Assembly (NCBI RefSeq): GCF_003989825.1 | Contig: NZ_RZHE01000012.1 | Location: 124,001-188,000 of the forward strand | Length of the DNA: 64,000 nt | Direction: 5' to 3' | Source of the DNA: Vreelandella populi | GTDB taxonomy: Bacteria; Pseudomonadota; Gammaproteobacteria; Pseudomonadales; Halomonadaceae | Shown here: piece after piece, positions 37,692 through 46,234 of the stretch | Numbering within the stretch: the stretch's first letter is position 1 | Layout: every line of letters begins with the position of its first letter | Made by a program: the position numbers and the translations under genes | Notes under the pieces: model-generated | The model's input: the letters and a program-made list of their open reading frames with translations, nothing else | Told to the model about the DNA's origin: nothing | The model's database searches: none

Positions 37692-38624
37692 ATGAAGCGT
37701 ATCTACGTTGGCAGTTTCACTGTATTGATGGCGAGTGCTCTATTACCGGCAGTCGTATACGCAGATGAGTGCTCAAGCATCCGCTTTGCAGAAGTTGGCT
37801 GGACCGATATTACCGCGACCACCGCCCTGGCCAGCGAGGTGCTGGAAGCGCTGGGCTATGAGCCACGGGTGGATACCGTATCGGTACCGATTGCGTACGC
37901 GGGCATGCGCAATAACGACTTTGACGTCTTCTTGGGTAACTGGATGCCGTCCATGGCATCCATAAGCGACCCTTACATTGAGCGCGGTGATGTTGAACGG
38001 CTGACCGCTAATCTTGAAGGTGCGAAATACACGCTGGCAGTGCCTCGCTATGTGTATGAGGCAGGTGTTACGTCCGTCAATGATTTAGCTGACTATGCTG
38101 ACCAATTCGAACACCGCGTCCACGGTATCGAAGCGGGCAACGACGGTAATGAGCTTATTCAGCAAATGATTGACGATAATGCCTACGGCCTAGGCGACTG
38201 GCAGGTAGTGGATTCCAGTGAGGCGGGTATGCTCTCGGAGCTTACAACGCGTATTCCACATCAGGAATGGATGGTTTTCCTGGGCTGGGAGCCGCATCCT
38301 ATGAACACTAATTTTGATATGGCCTACTTATCCGGTGCGGATGACTACTTTGGACCTGATTTGGGCGGTGCCACTGTGCACACCAATACGCGTTCAGGCT
38401 TTGTTGAAGAGTGCCCTAATGTGGGGGCTTTACTGCGTAACATGACCTTTACGCTGGAAATGGAAAATCAGCTGATGAGTGCAATCATGGATGATGGCCT
38501 AGACCCGCGTGATGCAGCCAATGCCTATTTAAAAGCCCATGATGATGTGTTGGCCTCATGGCTTGAAGGCGTTACCACAAAAGAGGGCGAACCGGGGCTG
38601 CCTGCCGTTCAGGCTGCGCTTTAA
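37692..38624 (+). CDS. choX: Choline ABC transporter substrate-binding protein
   Basis: The 310-residue periplasmic protein has a signal peptide (cleaved near VYADE, about residue 22) and reads as ChoX of the OpuAC family: EVGWTDITATTALASEVLEALGYEP near the N-terminus, FDVFLGNWMPSM, GIEAGNDGNELIQQMI and FLGWEPHPMN, whose aromatic residues would box the trimethylammonium group. Start 37692 follows GGGGAG; the frame is open 17 codons earlier. No choV/choW genes follow, so its permease and ATPase must be elsewhere. Confidence 0.92.
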   Translation: MKRIYVGSFTVLMASALLPAVVYADECSSIRFAEVGWTDITATTALASEVLEALGYEPRVDTVSVPIAYAGMRNNDFDVFLGNWMPSMASISDPYIERGDVERLTANLEGAKYTLAVPRYVYEAGVTSVNDLADYADQFEHRVHGIEAGNDGNELIQQMIDDNAYGLGDWQVVDSSEAGMLSELTTRIPHQEWMVFLGWEPHPMNTNFDMAYLSGADDYFGPDLGGATVHTNTRSGFVEECPNVGALLRNMTFTLEMENQLMSAIMDDGLDPRDAANAYLKAHDDVLASWLEGVTTKEGEPGLPAVQAAL

Positions 38625-38646
38625 GCAATTGGCTATCAGTTTGAAG

Positions 38647-38673
38647 GGCAAGCCCGTTTGCGGCTTGCCTTTT
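38647..38673 (+). terminator. Rho-independent terminator of choX
   Basis: GGCAAGCC and GGCTTGCC form an 8-bp stem with loop CGTTTGC, followed by TTTT. Confidence 0.8.
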
Positions 38674-38715
38674 GTTTCCGAAATAGGCATACTCTGCACC
38701 CGCTGATGACGGAAA

Positions 38716-38792
38716 GGCTACGTAGCTCAGCTGGTTAGAGCACATCACTCATAATGATGGGGTCCCCTGTTCAAATCAGGGCGTAGCCACCA
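38716..38792 (+). tRNA. tRNA-Met (CAU), elongator
   Basis: A full cloverleaf can be drawn: acceptor GGCTACG/CGTAGCC, D-loop with AGCTCAGCTGGTTAGAGC, anticodon stem CATCA/TGATG with loop CTCATAA (anticodon CAT at 38750-38752), T-arm around TTCAAAT, and an encoded CCA. The sequence is nearly identical to the E. coli elongator tRNA-Met. Its acceptor begins with a paired G, unlike initiator tRNA. Confidence 0.96.
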
Positions 38793-38841
38793 CATCACGC
38801 TCAAACACATTCGGGAGACACATTTCCTAGAATGTTGTAAT

Positions 38842-38951
38842 GGTGGCCCCTTAGGTCCTCTCGCAACGCGAAACTGCAAACCCCGCCAGGCCCGGAAGGG
38901 AGCAACGGTAGTGGTGGATGCGTGTGCCGGGATGTGGCTTTTGGGGCCGCC
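38842..38951 (+). ncRNA. ffs: 4.5S signal recognition particle RNA
   Basis: The conserved SRP core is present: CCAGGCCCGGAAGGGAGCA with the GGAA tetraloop and its partner AGCAACGGTAG region, followed by CGTGTGCCGGGATGT as in E. coli 4.5S RNA. The ends GGTGGCCCC and GGGGCCGCC pair to close the hairpin. The RNA binds Ffh for co-translational membrane targeting. It lies 49 bp after tRNA-Met. Boundaries are set from pairing and may be off by a few bases. Confidence 0.92.
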
Positions 38952-39161
38952 TCCATTTCTGTCGTTCCCATCTCAAATTGCCATAAATTGCGCTTTTATA
39001 TCGCATAACCTGCTTTTGTAGTCATTCTACGAAGAGGTGCGCCGCATATGGCTCTGCAAGCCTAGTCACTCACGTCTCAAAGAAAATCTACACATTTAAA
39101 TATGTTTCCTAAAGGCTAAACCTAGCTGTCTTAGCACACGTCGTACCACAAACCAAACCGT

Positions 39162-39950
39162 TTAGAACGTGCCAGGATAGGCTCCGCCGTCGAGCAGAAT
39201 GTTCTGCCCGGTCAGGTAGCCTGCATGCTCACTACACATGAAGGCGCAAAAGGCGCCGAACTCCTCGGCAGTGCCGAATCGCCGGGCAGGCACCCCTTGT
39301 GCACGTTGCTCGCGTACCTGCTCAATATCTTGCTGGGTTTTCTCGGCAACATTTTTGAAGTTACCTCGCAGGCGGTCGGTATCGAAGGAACCGGGTAATA
39401 GGTTGTTGATTGTGACGTTGTGCGATGCGAGTTGCGGCTGGCGTGCAATACCCGCGACGAAACCGGTCAGCCCGCTGCGTGCGCCGTTGGACAGCCCAAG
39501 AATGTCGATAGGAGCTTTCACCGCGGCCGATGTGATGTTGACCACACGCCCGAAGCCATTAGCGGCCATGCGGTCTACCGTGGCTTTGATCAGCTCTATG
39601 GGAGTGATCATGTTGGCGTCCACGGCCTGTATCCACTCCTCACGATGCCAGTCGCGAAAATCGCCGGGCGGCGGGCCGCCGTTGTTGTTGACCAAAATAT
39701 CGACCTGCGGGCAGGCGGCAATCAACGCCTCGCGAACCTCTTCACGCCCGACGTCTCCGGGCACGGAGCGGACCTCAATGGCCGGGTTCAGTGCCCGTAG
39801 CGCCTCGGCCGTCTTCTCGAGCACCTCGGCGTTGCGCGAATTGATGGCCAGGTTGACGCCTTCTTTGGCGAGCGCTTCGGCGCAACCTCTCCCTAACCCC
39901 TTGCTCGCTGCGCATACCACCGCCCAGCGGCCCGCAATTCCAAGATCCAT
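39162..39950 (-). CDS. SDR-family protein with atypical active site
   Basis: The 262-residue protein has a Rossmann N-terminus of SDR type (CAASKGLGRG, residues 13-22, a variant of TGxxxGxG), NNNGG at 88-92 and a C-terminal AGYLTGQNILLDGGAYPGT. The catalytic Ser is present (ITS, Ser141), but the usual YxxxK is replaced by S154-NGA-R158 (GLSNGARSG). It may still bind a cofactor, but standard SDR chemistry is unlikely. AAGGAG in front of the start lies inside the end of an SDR remnant. Confidence 0.85.
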   Translation of the reverse strand: MDLGIAGRWAVVCAASKGLGRGCAEALAKEGVNLAINSRNAEVLEKTAEALRALNPAIEVRSVPGDVGREEVREALIAACPQVDILVNNNGGPPPGDFRDWHREEWIQAVDANMITPIELIKATVDRMAANGFGRVVNITSAAVKAPIDILGLSNGARSGLTGFVAGIARQPQLASHNVTINNLLPGSFDTDRLRGNFKNVAEKTQQDIEQVREQRAQGVPARRFGTAEEFGAFCAFMCSEHAGYLTGQNILLDGGAYPGTF

Positions 39951-39955
39951 AATGT

Positions 39956-40135
39956 CTACTCCTTCTTATTTGATATCCCGTCTTGGCGTGATGAATAGCC
40001 ACCATCTACCGGTAATAGTATGCCAGTTATAAAGTTGGCGCTCGGTGAAGCGAGGAACAAAGCCAGGCTGGCGAGTTCTGCTGAGCGTTCGCTGTTCTGG
40101 GTGAGTGCTGAGGTAAGCTCGGTGGCGATCCATAG
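39956..40135 (-). pseudogene. C-terminal remnant of an SDR gene
   Basis: On the minus strand this stretch reads about 59 residues matching the C-terminus of a classical SDR (IATELTS, then ERSAELASLALFLASPSANFITG and LLPVDGGYSS). A stop codon closes the frame on the upstream side, so the N-terminal three quarters are missing. It ends 6 bp before the next SDR start and carries that gene's ribosome-binding site, suggesting a former tandem SDR operon. Confidence 0.75.
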
Positions 40136-40386
40136 CTAAGCTGTAGGTAGCGTTTTTCGTTGGCTGCTACATGCAGTTAAGATGCATTAAGCATTTTTAA
40201 GGGCGTAACTAGTGCCGTCAATTTTATTTTAAGCACTACGTTTTCTTCAATAATCCTCCCATAGCGTGTCTACTTAAATTCGGCCCTTATTTTTATTTTG
40301 AGTATTCGGGGCAAGTAAAAGCCTCGGTGTCGGGCCTGGATGCTAAAGTAATCAGCCTGATGACTCTTGTGAAAACGATCCGATTT

Positions 40387-40863
40387 ATGCAAAAAGTAGC
40401 AATATTTGTTGATGTGCAAAACGTGTATTACACGGCGCGGCAAGCGTATGGCAAAAATTTTGATTACAACAGGTTCTGGTCACAGGCGACCGCCAATAGG
40501 CAAATTGTAAAAGCGTTTGCCTATGCAATAGACCGTGGGGATCAAAAGCAAAAGGAGTTTCAACATATACTCCGGGCGATCGGCTTTGAGGTGAAGTTGA
40601 AGCCCTTTATCCAGCGATCAGATGGGTCGGCGAAGGGAGACTGGGATGTAGGCATTACGCTTGATGCCATAGAGTATGCGGAACAGGCCGATGTTATCGT
40701 ATTGGTGTCCGGCGATGGAGACTTTGACATTCTGGTCAGTAAAATGCGTGCTGTGCATGGTTGCAAGGTTGAAGTTTATGGCGTGCCTCAGTTTACGGCC
40801 GCTTCACTGATGAATGAGGCCAGCGAGTTTGTGGCAATCGATCATACGCTGCTATTGCGTTAA
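40387..40863 (+). CDS. NYN-domain (LabA/DUF88-like) putative nuclease
   Basis: The 158-residue protein is a NYN domain of the PIN-like nuclease superfamily: FVDVQNVYYTA at the N-terminus, KGDWDVGITLDA in the middle and LVSGDGDFDILVSKMR near residue 110, supplying the acidic metal ligands. These domains act as RNases or RNA-binding factors. The start is uncertain: ATG 40387 fits the domain edge, but no good ribosome-binding site is seen, and ATG 40360 is also in frame. It stands alone. Confidence 0.8.
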   Translation: MQKVAIFVDVQNVYYTARQAYGKNFDYNRFWSQATANRQIVKAFAYAIDRGDQKQKEFQHILRAIGFEVKLKPFIQRSDGSAKGDWDVGITLDAIEYAEQADVIVLVSGDGDFDILVSKMRAVHGCKVEVYGVPQFTAASLMNEASEFVAIDHTLLLR

Positions 40864-41030
40864 CCCGATGTGGAAGTGAATAGATATTGGAACGGACATC
40901 AGTGCCGTGCGCTGGATTTTGGGCGTGAAAGGCTGGGCAGAAATGCCTATTTTGCAACACTCAATGAAGTGCAAAATAGTCGTCTACTGCCAAACAATTC
41001 CCAATGCTACCCAAGCAAGAAAGTAAAATA

Positions 41031-41774
41031 TTAAGACGTCGCTTGTTTCTTGATATGCAGGTAAAGGGGGTCAAACTCGCCTGCCTGCTGTATTTTATTC
41101 CAGTCAGGCAAGGTCATTTGGCTTTTCTCCGTGCTTATCAACCCGTCTGCGCGCAGCGCTTGATAGACTCGGTTCACGTGGACCGGCGTCATTCCTGTCG
41201 CGTCTGCCATTTCCGCCTGGGTCATTGGCATATGGAATGTTTTTTCCTCTGTTAATCCTACCGCTTTCAGACGCAACAAGATTTCACAAAGAAGGTGCGC
41301 AATTCGAGCATAGGCCTCGCGCCGCCCGATATTTAAAAGCCACTCGCGAAAGATGGATGCGTGCACTAGCGTTTCACGCCAGAAAGCAGCGGTTAAACGG
41401 GGATACTGCTCACATAGCTGGTGCATATCTGAATGTTTTATAAAACCGAGCTTACAGCGAGTTATCGAGGTAATATTTATATCCAGCACATGCAAGTGCA
41501 GGCTCTGCAGATCAGGAATATCGCCGGGAACGTGAAGGGCTATTATTTGACGTTTACCCTCGGCGGAGATCTTGTGTACACATGTAAAACCCTCGACGAT
41601 TAAACAGCACTGGTTTGGCTGATCGCCGACTCTCGCGATATCTTGATTAGCCTCAAGATCTTTTGTTTGGATGGGCAGGCTTAAAAGTGCCTGCTCCTCT
41701 TCACTTGTCAGTGTGAAAATGCTCTGCAACTTGCGAATCATTATTTGATGGGGAGAAAGTGGCGCTTGAGCCAT
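41031..41774 (-). CDS. Crp/Fnr-family transcriptional regulator
   Basis: The 247-residue protein has an N-terminal cyclic-nucleotide-binding-like domain and a C-terminal winged HTH (PMTQAEMADATGMTPVHVNRVYQALRADGLI). It lacks the N-terminal cysteine cluster of oxygen-sensing FNR, so it is probably not an Fe-S sensor. Start ATG 41774 has GGAG 6 nt upstream; earlier in-frame starts are weaker. It is followed upstream (in the map) by nsrR on the same strand, 229 bp away. Target genes unknown. Confidence 0.85.
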   Translation of the reverse strand: MAQAPLSPHQIMIRKLQSIFTLTSEEEQALLSLPIQTKDLEANQDIARVGDQPNQCCLIVEGFTCVHKISAEGKRQIIALHVPGDIPDLQSLHLHVLDINITSITRCKLGFIKHSDMHQLCEQYPRLTAAFWRETLVHASIFREWLLNIGRREAYARIAHLLCEILLRLKAVGLTEEKTFHMPMTQAEMADATGMTPVHVNRVYQALRADGLISTEKSQMTLPDWNKIQQAGEFDPLYLHIKKQATS

Positions 41775-42003
41775 ATGGAGCTCCATAGATAGCAGCAATG
41801 AAGTCCAATGCAACATCGTCCGCTCATATGCCGGTGATCCTAGTATAGCTTTCAGCAAGCGCTGCATACAGGAAGGCAGGCAGACTTCATTAAGAAGGGT
41901 AGTTTATTGTAAAAGCTGGGGGGAGGATATACTACCGTTTATCAATGATTTTTGATGAGCAAATACGCAGCATTCAGAGTACGTGAATACTTATGGGTAA
42001 GCG

Positions 42004-42450
42004 CTAAAGGTTAGCGGCAGGAATTTTCATCAATGAGGCAAGGCGGCTGTGCTGGCCGTCTAATAAATCTGCCAGCGTGTAATTATCCAGAGCGTTTAGG
42101 AAAGCGTTTAAGGCGTCGTTAAGGATGGGCTTTAAACGGCACGAAGGGGTGATGATGCAGGCGTTGTCTTCACGAAAGCACTCTACCAGCGCCATTTCCT
42201 GTTCGGTGTCTCGAACCAAGGCACCTAGCCGGATATGTTCAGGTGCTCTGTTGAGCCAAAGCCCGCCGTGCTTGCCTCGAATTGCTTTAAGATACTCTTT
42301 TTGATGTAATTCCTGGACGATTTTCATCAGGTGATTGCGCGAGATTGAAAATGTCTCGGCAATTTCCGTGATGGTGGCACGCTCTCCACCTTTGGTCGCC
42401 AGGTAAAGCAAAACGCGGATAGAGTAATCGGTAAAGCGGGTTAAGTGCAT
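42004..42450 (-). CDS. nsrR: Nitric-oxide-sensing repressor NsrR (Rrf2 family)
   Basis: The 148-residue protein begins MHLTRFTDYSIRVLLYLA and has the HTH ITEIAETFSISRNHLMKIVQEL, matching NsrR. Three cysteines at 91, 98 and 104 (VECFREDNACIITPSCRLK) are placed as the Fe-S ligands of NsrR, and DNYTLADLL follows as in E. coli. The start at 42450 fits the family; the earlier in-frame ATG at 42471 would lie in an NsrR-like half-site. Confidence 0.9.
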   Translation of the reverse strand: MHLTRFTDYSIRVLLYLATKGGERATITEIAETFSISRNHLMKIVQELHQKEYLKAIRGKHGGLWLNRAPEHIRLGALVRDTEQEMALVECFREDNACIITPSCRLKPILNDALNAFLNALDNYTLADLLDGQHSRLASLMKIPAANL

Positions 42451-42469
42451 GAGATGCCAAGTGTGGGCC

Positions 42470-42480
42470 AAAAATGCATT
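42470..42480. promoter_or_regulatory. NsrR-like half-site
   Basis: AAAAATGCATT matches the AARATGCATTT half-site recognised by NsrR and lies 20 bp upstream of the nsrR start, consistent with autoregulation. Only one half was seen. Confidence 0.45.
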
Positions 42481-42684
42481 GTACGGCGTTTAAAAGGCCT
42501 GGGGAATCATCCGCCCCTACCTATCTAAGTAGTACCATGTGATGGTCCGGAACAACTCTTTGGGCTTTTACGTTTTATTAACCCATGACAGATAAATTGC
42601 CTGTCAGAGGGGTTAGGATGCGCTAATGGTGATAGATTTTTTGCGTATATCCAATGTATGGAAAAGCTGTCTCAGGGAGGTCGT

Positions 42685-43113
42685 ATGAGCTATGAAATAG
42701 CCCTCAAGCGGGTCTATGCCGCGTTTGAAGAAGACGATGGTTCGCGTATTTTAGTCGACCGCTTATGGCCACGTGGAAAAGAGCGCGCATCGCTTTCATT
42801 AACAGAGTGGTATCGGGATGCTGCGCCCTCATCGTCACTGCGGCGCGACTACCATGAACAGAAGATCAGCGAAGCTTCCTTTCAAACTCGCTACCGGTTG
42901 GAGCTAAAAGAGTCTAACGAAGTACTGTTGCCGCTGATGCGCTATATTAGGCAAGGCAAGCTCACACTGTTGACGGCCTCGCGCCAGCTTGAACAGTCGC
43001 ATTTGCCGATTCTACGTGAAGCGCTTTTATGCGCTTTGGAAGAAGAAGACCGCGGTGACCGGGAACTGGCATCTTCTCCTTGCTTGTTAAATAGACACCA
43101 CTCTGATGTCTGA
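42685..43113 (+). CDS. DUF488 (YeaO-family) protein
   Basis: The 142-residue protein matches the YeaO subgroup of DUF488: KRVYAAFEEDDGSRILVDRLWPRGKERA at the N-terminus, DAAPSSSLRRDYHE in the middle and LTLLTASR near residue 98. Function is unknown. It starts at ATG 42685 after GGGAGG. It is divergent from nsrR and 15 bp upstream of the DUF3750 gene, so the two plus-strand genes are probably co-transcribed. Confidence 0.85.
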   Translation: MSYEIALKRVYAAFEEDDGSRILVDRLWPRGKERASLSLTEWYRDAAPSSSLRRDYHEQKISEASFQTRYRLELKESNEVLLPLMRYIRQGKLTLLTASRQLEQSHLPILREALLCALEEEDRGDRELASSPCLLNRHHSDV

Positions 43114-43128
43114 CTATTTGAGCTATTC

Positions 43129-43914
43129 ATGACGCTAAAACGTGGGCTTCTCCGCGTGTTTTTACTGGTGCTGATGACGCTTGCCTTGTTGCTGGTAGGG
43201 CCTGTGTGGATGCTTGCCAGCGGCGTGATCGTTACTGATGCACACTGGTCAACGCTCGACCGCTCCTCATCCGGGCTGGCGCCGCCGCCTGAACATTCAG
43301 CCGACGCGGTAATACAGGTTTATGCTGCCCATACTTATAACTGGCGCGGCGCCTTTGGTGTGCATCCATGGATTGCTATAAAAGAGGAGGGGGCGTCGCA
43401 CTACCATATTTATCAAGTGATGAGTTGGCGACGTCCGACCGTTGTGGCGGCTGAGGATATGCCTGATCGTGCCTGGTATGGCAATACGCCCTCACTGTTG
43501 GCTGATTATCGTGGTGAGGATGCCGCAGCGCTGATTCCGGTTATTGAAGAGGCGATCACACGCTACCCCAGTGCTGAGCGGTATCAGATATGGCCAGGCC
43601 CTAATAGCAATACGTTTGTTGCGTGGGTCGCTCGCGAAGTCGAAGGATTTGATGTCACGTTGCCAGTGACGGCAGTCGGCAAGGATTATTTGTTTGATTC
43701 ATTGTTTGCCCCGGTACCCAGCGGTACCGGCTATCAGCTTTCATTAGGCGGCATGGTGGGGCTATTGGTCGCGCTTGAAGAAGGCATTGAAATTAATTTG
43801 CTAGGGCTAGCAATCGGAATTGACATTAAGCACCCTGCGCTTAAGTTACCCGGAGTGGGGCGTTTAGGCATGCCTGCCAATGTTTTAGGTAATGGCCCTT
43901 TCGAAAAACAGTGA
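43129..43914 (+). CDS. DUF3750 family protein
   Basis: The 261-residue protein has one N-terminal membrane segment (residues 7-31) and a periplasmic or cytoplasmic domain of the DUF3750 type (ADAVIQVYAAHTYNWRGAFGVHPWIAIKEEGA, YHIYQVMSWR, WPGPNSNTFVAWVAREV, SLGGMVGLLVALEEGIEINLLGL). The GPNSNTF stretch is conserved in this family. No function is known. A strong terminator follows. Confidence 0.82.
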   Translation: MTLKRGLLRVFLLVLMTLALLLVGPVWMLASGVIVTDAHWSTLDRSSSGLAPPPEHSADAVIQVYAAHTYNWRGAFGVHPWIAIKEEGASHYHIYQVMSWRRPTVVAAEDMPDRAWYGNTPSLLADYRGEDAAALIPVIEEAITRYPSAERYQIWPGPNSNTFVAWVAREVEGFDVTLPVTAVGKDYLFDSLFAPVPSGTGYQLSLGGMVGLLVALEEGIEINLLGLAIGIDIKHPALKLPGVGRLGMPANVLGNGPFEKQ

Positions 43915-43980
43915 ATCACTAATAAGGACGACATAACTTTATTTTGAGATAAGCCTTTTGGTTATTAATTTATTATTTAT

Positions 43981-44010
43981 GTGCAGCCTTGATAAGGCTG
44001 CACTTTTTTT
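43981..44010 (+). terminator. Rho-independent terminator
   Basis: GTGCAGCCTT-GAT-AAGGCTGCAC is a perfect 10-bp stem followed by seven T residues. It ends the DUF488-DUF3750 unit and separates it from the Lrp operon. Confidence 0.9.
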
Positions 44011-44127
44011 GTGCGCTTAGAAAGCTTAGTAATGAAAAAGCCATACAGAAAAAATCTTTCTCCTGGCTGGTGTATTTTAGAGCGTTATAGAAATATATTC
44101 CTATTTAAGCCTTTTAGGAGAAATAAA

Positions 44128-44595
44128 TTGCTTATTGACCGCTTCGATTTGAAAATTATTGAACAGCTTCAGCGTAATGATAACCTTTCTATTGCCCAGC
44201 TTGCAGAAGGCGTAGGGCTTTCGGTAACCCCTTGCTGGCGTCGAATTCAGCGCCTGGAAAAAGAGGGCGTAATCGAAAAAAGAATCGCCGTCCTAAACCC
44301 TGAAAAGCTTAATCTTGGCTTGACTGTGTTTGTCATGATTAAAACCGATAAACACAATCAAACCTGGCTGGATGCTTTTAAAGAAGCCGTTCAGTCCTTC
44401 CCCGAGGTGATGGAAGTTAATCGGCTAGCGGGAGAGTACGATTATTTGCTTAAGGTCATTACGCGCGATAACCAATCGTTTGATGCCTTTTATAAAAGGC
44501 TTATCGCTAAAATAGAGCTCAGTAATGTCACATCATGCTTCTCAATGGAACAGGTCAAAAAAACTACCGAGCTGCCACTCGGCGACATCATCTGA
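44128..44595 (+). CDS. Lrp/AsnC-family regulator (TTG start)
   Basis: The 155-residue protein has an N-terminal HTH (residues 2-50, FDLKIIEQLQRNDNLSIAQLAEGVGLSVTPCWRRIQRLEKEGVI) and a C-terminal RAM ligand domain (LTVFVMIKTDKHNQTWLDAF, LAGEYDYLLKVITRD). The start is taken as TTG 44128, since AGGAG stands 7 nt before it and this gives the normal family length; upstream ATGs would add 39 residues next to a terminator. It overlaps the next gene by 71 bp and is the likely operon regulator. Confidence 0.85.
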   Translation: MLIDRFDLKIIEQLQRNDNLSIAQLAEGVGLSVTPCWRRIQRLEKEGVIEKRIAVLNPEKLNLGLTVFVMIKTDKHNQTWLDAFKEAVQSFPEVMEVNRLAGEYDYLLKVITRDNQSFDAFYKRLIAKIELSNVTSCFSMEQVKKTTELPLGDII

Positions 44596-46234
44596 GTGGA
44601 TTGACTATATTCGTGATGACGTGATTGGCGAGGGCGAGGTTATCCCTGGGCCATTTGGACCTCGGCCTCTTCTATACGCTGACTACACGGCATCGGGCCG
44701 GGCGCTGGGTATGGTTGAAGAAGCCATGCGACATCAGGTGTTACCGTTTTACGCCAATACCCACACCGAAACCTCCTATACCGGTAAAACCACCACTCAG
44801 CTTCGTGAAGCGGCCCGCCAAGCAATAAAGGATTCGGTAGGCGCTGATGCCGACTACGCCGTTATTTTTGCCGGGGCAGGGGCAACTGCTGCGATTAATC
44901 GCTGTAGCCATATTCTTGGTCTTCAAACCCCGTCTGAATCCTCATCGAATTCCAGGCCCGTGGTCTTTATTGGGCCTTTTGAACACCACTCCAATGACCT
45001 TGTATGGCGCGAGTGTGATGTAGACCTGGTACGTATCCCGCTAACCGAAAGCGGCACGCCCTGCCTTGAGACATTAGCGCTACGTCTTGACGAGTACGCT
45101 GACCGCGAGACAAAGGTGGCTGCGTTTTCAGCCGCTTCCAATGTCACTGGTATTAAAACAGACGTTGTCGCATTGGCACGCCTGGTTCACCAGCATGAAG
45201 GCATTGTGCTGCTCGATTATGCCGCAAGTGGCCCCTATGTGAGCATCAACGTGGCGGGCACGAGCGAGGGCGATCATATCGATGGAATTTTCTTGTCGCC
45301 GCATAAATTCGTTGGTGGGCCTGGGAGTTCCGGCATTCTGGTGATCCGCAAAGCGCTATGCCGTAATCCCATACCTTCCGTGGCGGGTGGTGGGACGGTG
45401 TCTTACGTAACGGCTCAGCATCACCGCTATGTGACCAACGTTCAGCGGCGGGAAGAGGCCGGTACACCCGGCATCTTGGGCGATATTCGAGCGGGCTTTG
45501 CGTTTCGTATTAAAGACTTGGTTGGCGCTGAAAATATCGAAGCGCGTGAAAGTGAGCTGGTTGAGATGGCAATGGCGCGCTGGCAAACCGTCAGCAATAT
45601 CCACCTTTTAGGCTCTTTAACCGCCTCTCGCCTGGCCATCTTTTCATTCAACATTAGTGCGGGCGGTCGTGATATTCACCATAACCTGATTGTTGCCATG
45701 TTAAATGACCTGTTTGGTATCCAGGCGCGGGGCGGCTGCTCCTGTGCTGGCCCTTATGGTCATGAGCTGCTTTCAATAGACGAAAAAACCGCAGCTGAGC
45801 ATGAGGATTTAGTCCAAAAAGGTAGAAGCTTATATCGTCCAGGTTGGGTAAGACTAGGTTTTAATTTCTTTTTTAGCAATGAGACCGCTAACTATGTAAT
45901 ATCGGCAGTCGAATTTATTGCCCGCTATGCACCTGTACTGATGAAGCTGTATTCCGTGGATGAAACCAATGGCGTTTGGCTTGCTCGCCATCAAAGCGTC
46001 ACTCAAGCGCCGACGAATCTCTTGAATACACTTCTGTCGCAAGATACTAGTCAAGAGCCAGCCATAATGGCAGGAAAAGACGATTGCTTTGCACAAGCTC
46101 AGCAGCTCGTTGAGCAGGCCAAAGCGCTGCCGTTAGAGGAGAATGCTCAGTTTACAGATGTACCTGTTCGTTGGTTCTGGTGGCCTCATGAAGCGGAGCA
46201 GGCTATTCAGGCACAAATCGAGATGACGCAATGA
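44525..46234 (+). CDS. Class-V aminotransferase-fold PLP enzyme
   Basis: The 569-residue protein is a fold-type-I PLP enzyme related to cysteine desulfurases and selenocysteine lyases. Motifs: DYTASGRAL near residue 53, GPFEHHSN at 150-157, DYAASGP at 231 and the PLP-lysine region LSPHKFVGGPGSSG (Lys261). A loop RGGCSCAGPYGH has cysteines at 405 and 407, near where SufS/Csd enzymes carry the catalytic Cys. It is longer than typical desulfurases (about 400). It starts within the lrp gene and overlaps the next gene by 4 bp. Substrate unknown. Confidence 0.8.
   Translation: MSHHASQWNRSKKLPSCHSATSSEWIDYIRDDVIGEGEVIPGPFGPRPLLYADYTASGRALGMVEEAMRHQVLPFYANTHTETSYTGKTTTQLREAARQAIKDSVGADADYAVIFAGAGATAAINRCSHILGLQTPSESSSNSRPVVFIGPFEHHSNDLVWRECDVDLVRIPLTESGTPCLETLALRLDEYADRETKVAAFSAASNVTGIKTDVVALARLVHQHEGIVLLDYAASGPYVSINVAGTSEGDHIDGIFLSPHKFVGGPGSSGILVIRKALCRNPIPSVAGGGTVSYVTAQHHRYVTNVQRREEAGTPGILGDIRAGFAFRIKDLVGAENIEARESELVEMAMARWQTVSNIHLLGSLTASRLAIFSFNISAGGRDIHHNLIVAMLNDLFGIQARGGCSCAGPYGHELLSIDEKTAAEHEDLVQKGRSLYRPGWVRLGFNFFFSNETANYVISAVEFIARYAPVLMKLYSVDETNGVWLARHQSVTQAPTNLLNTLLSQDTSQEPAIMAGKDDCFAQAQQLVEQAKALPLEENAQFTDVPVRWFWWPHEAEQAIQAQIEMTQ

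Noticed and set aside
38716-38792. tRNA-Ile with lysidine-modified CAU anticodon
   Set aside because: The body is nearly identical to E. coli elongator tRNA-Met, including the anticodon stem.
41941-41956. FNR box (ATCAA-N6-TTGAT)
   Set aside because: The arms are in inverted order and spacing relative to TTGAT-N4-ATCAA, so it is not a normal FNR/CRP site.
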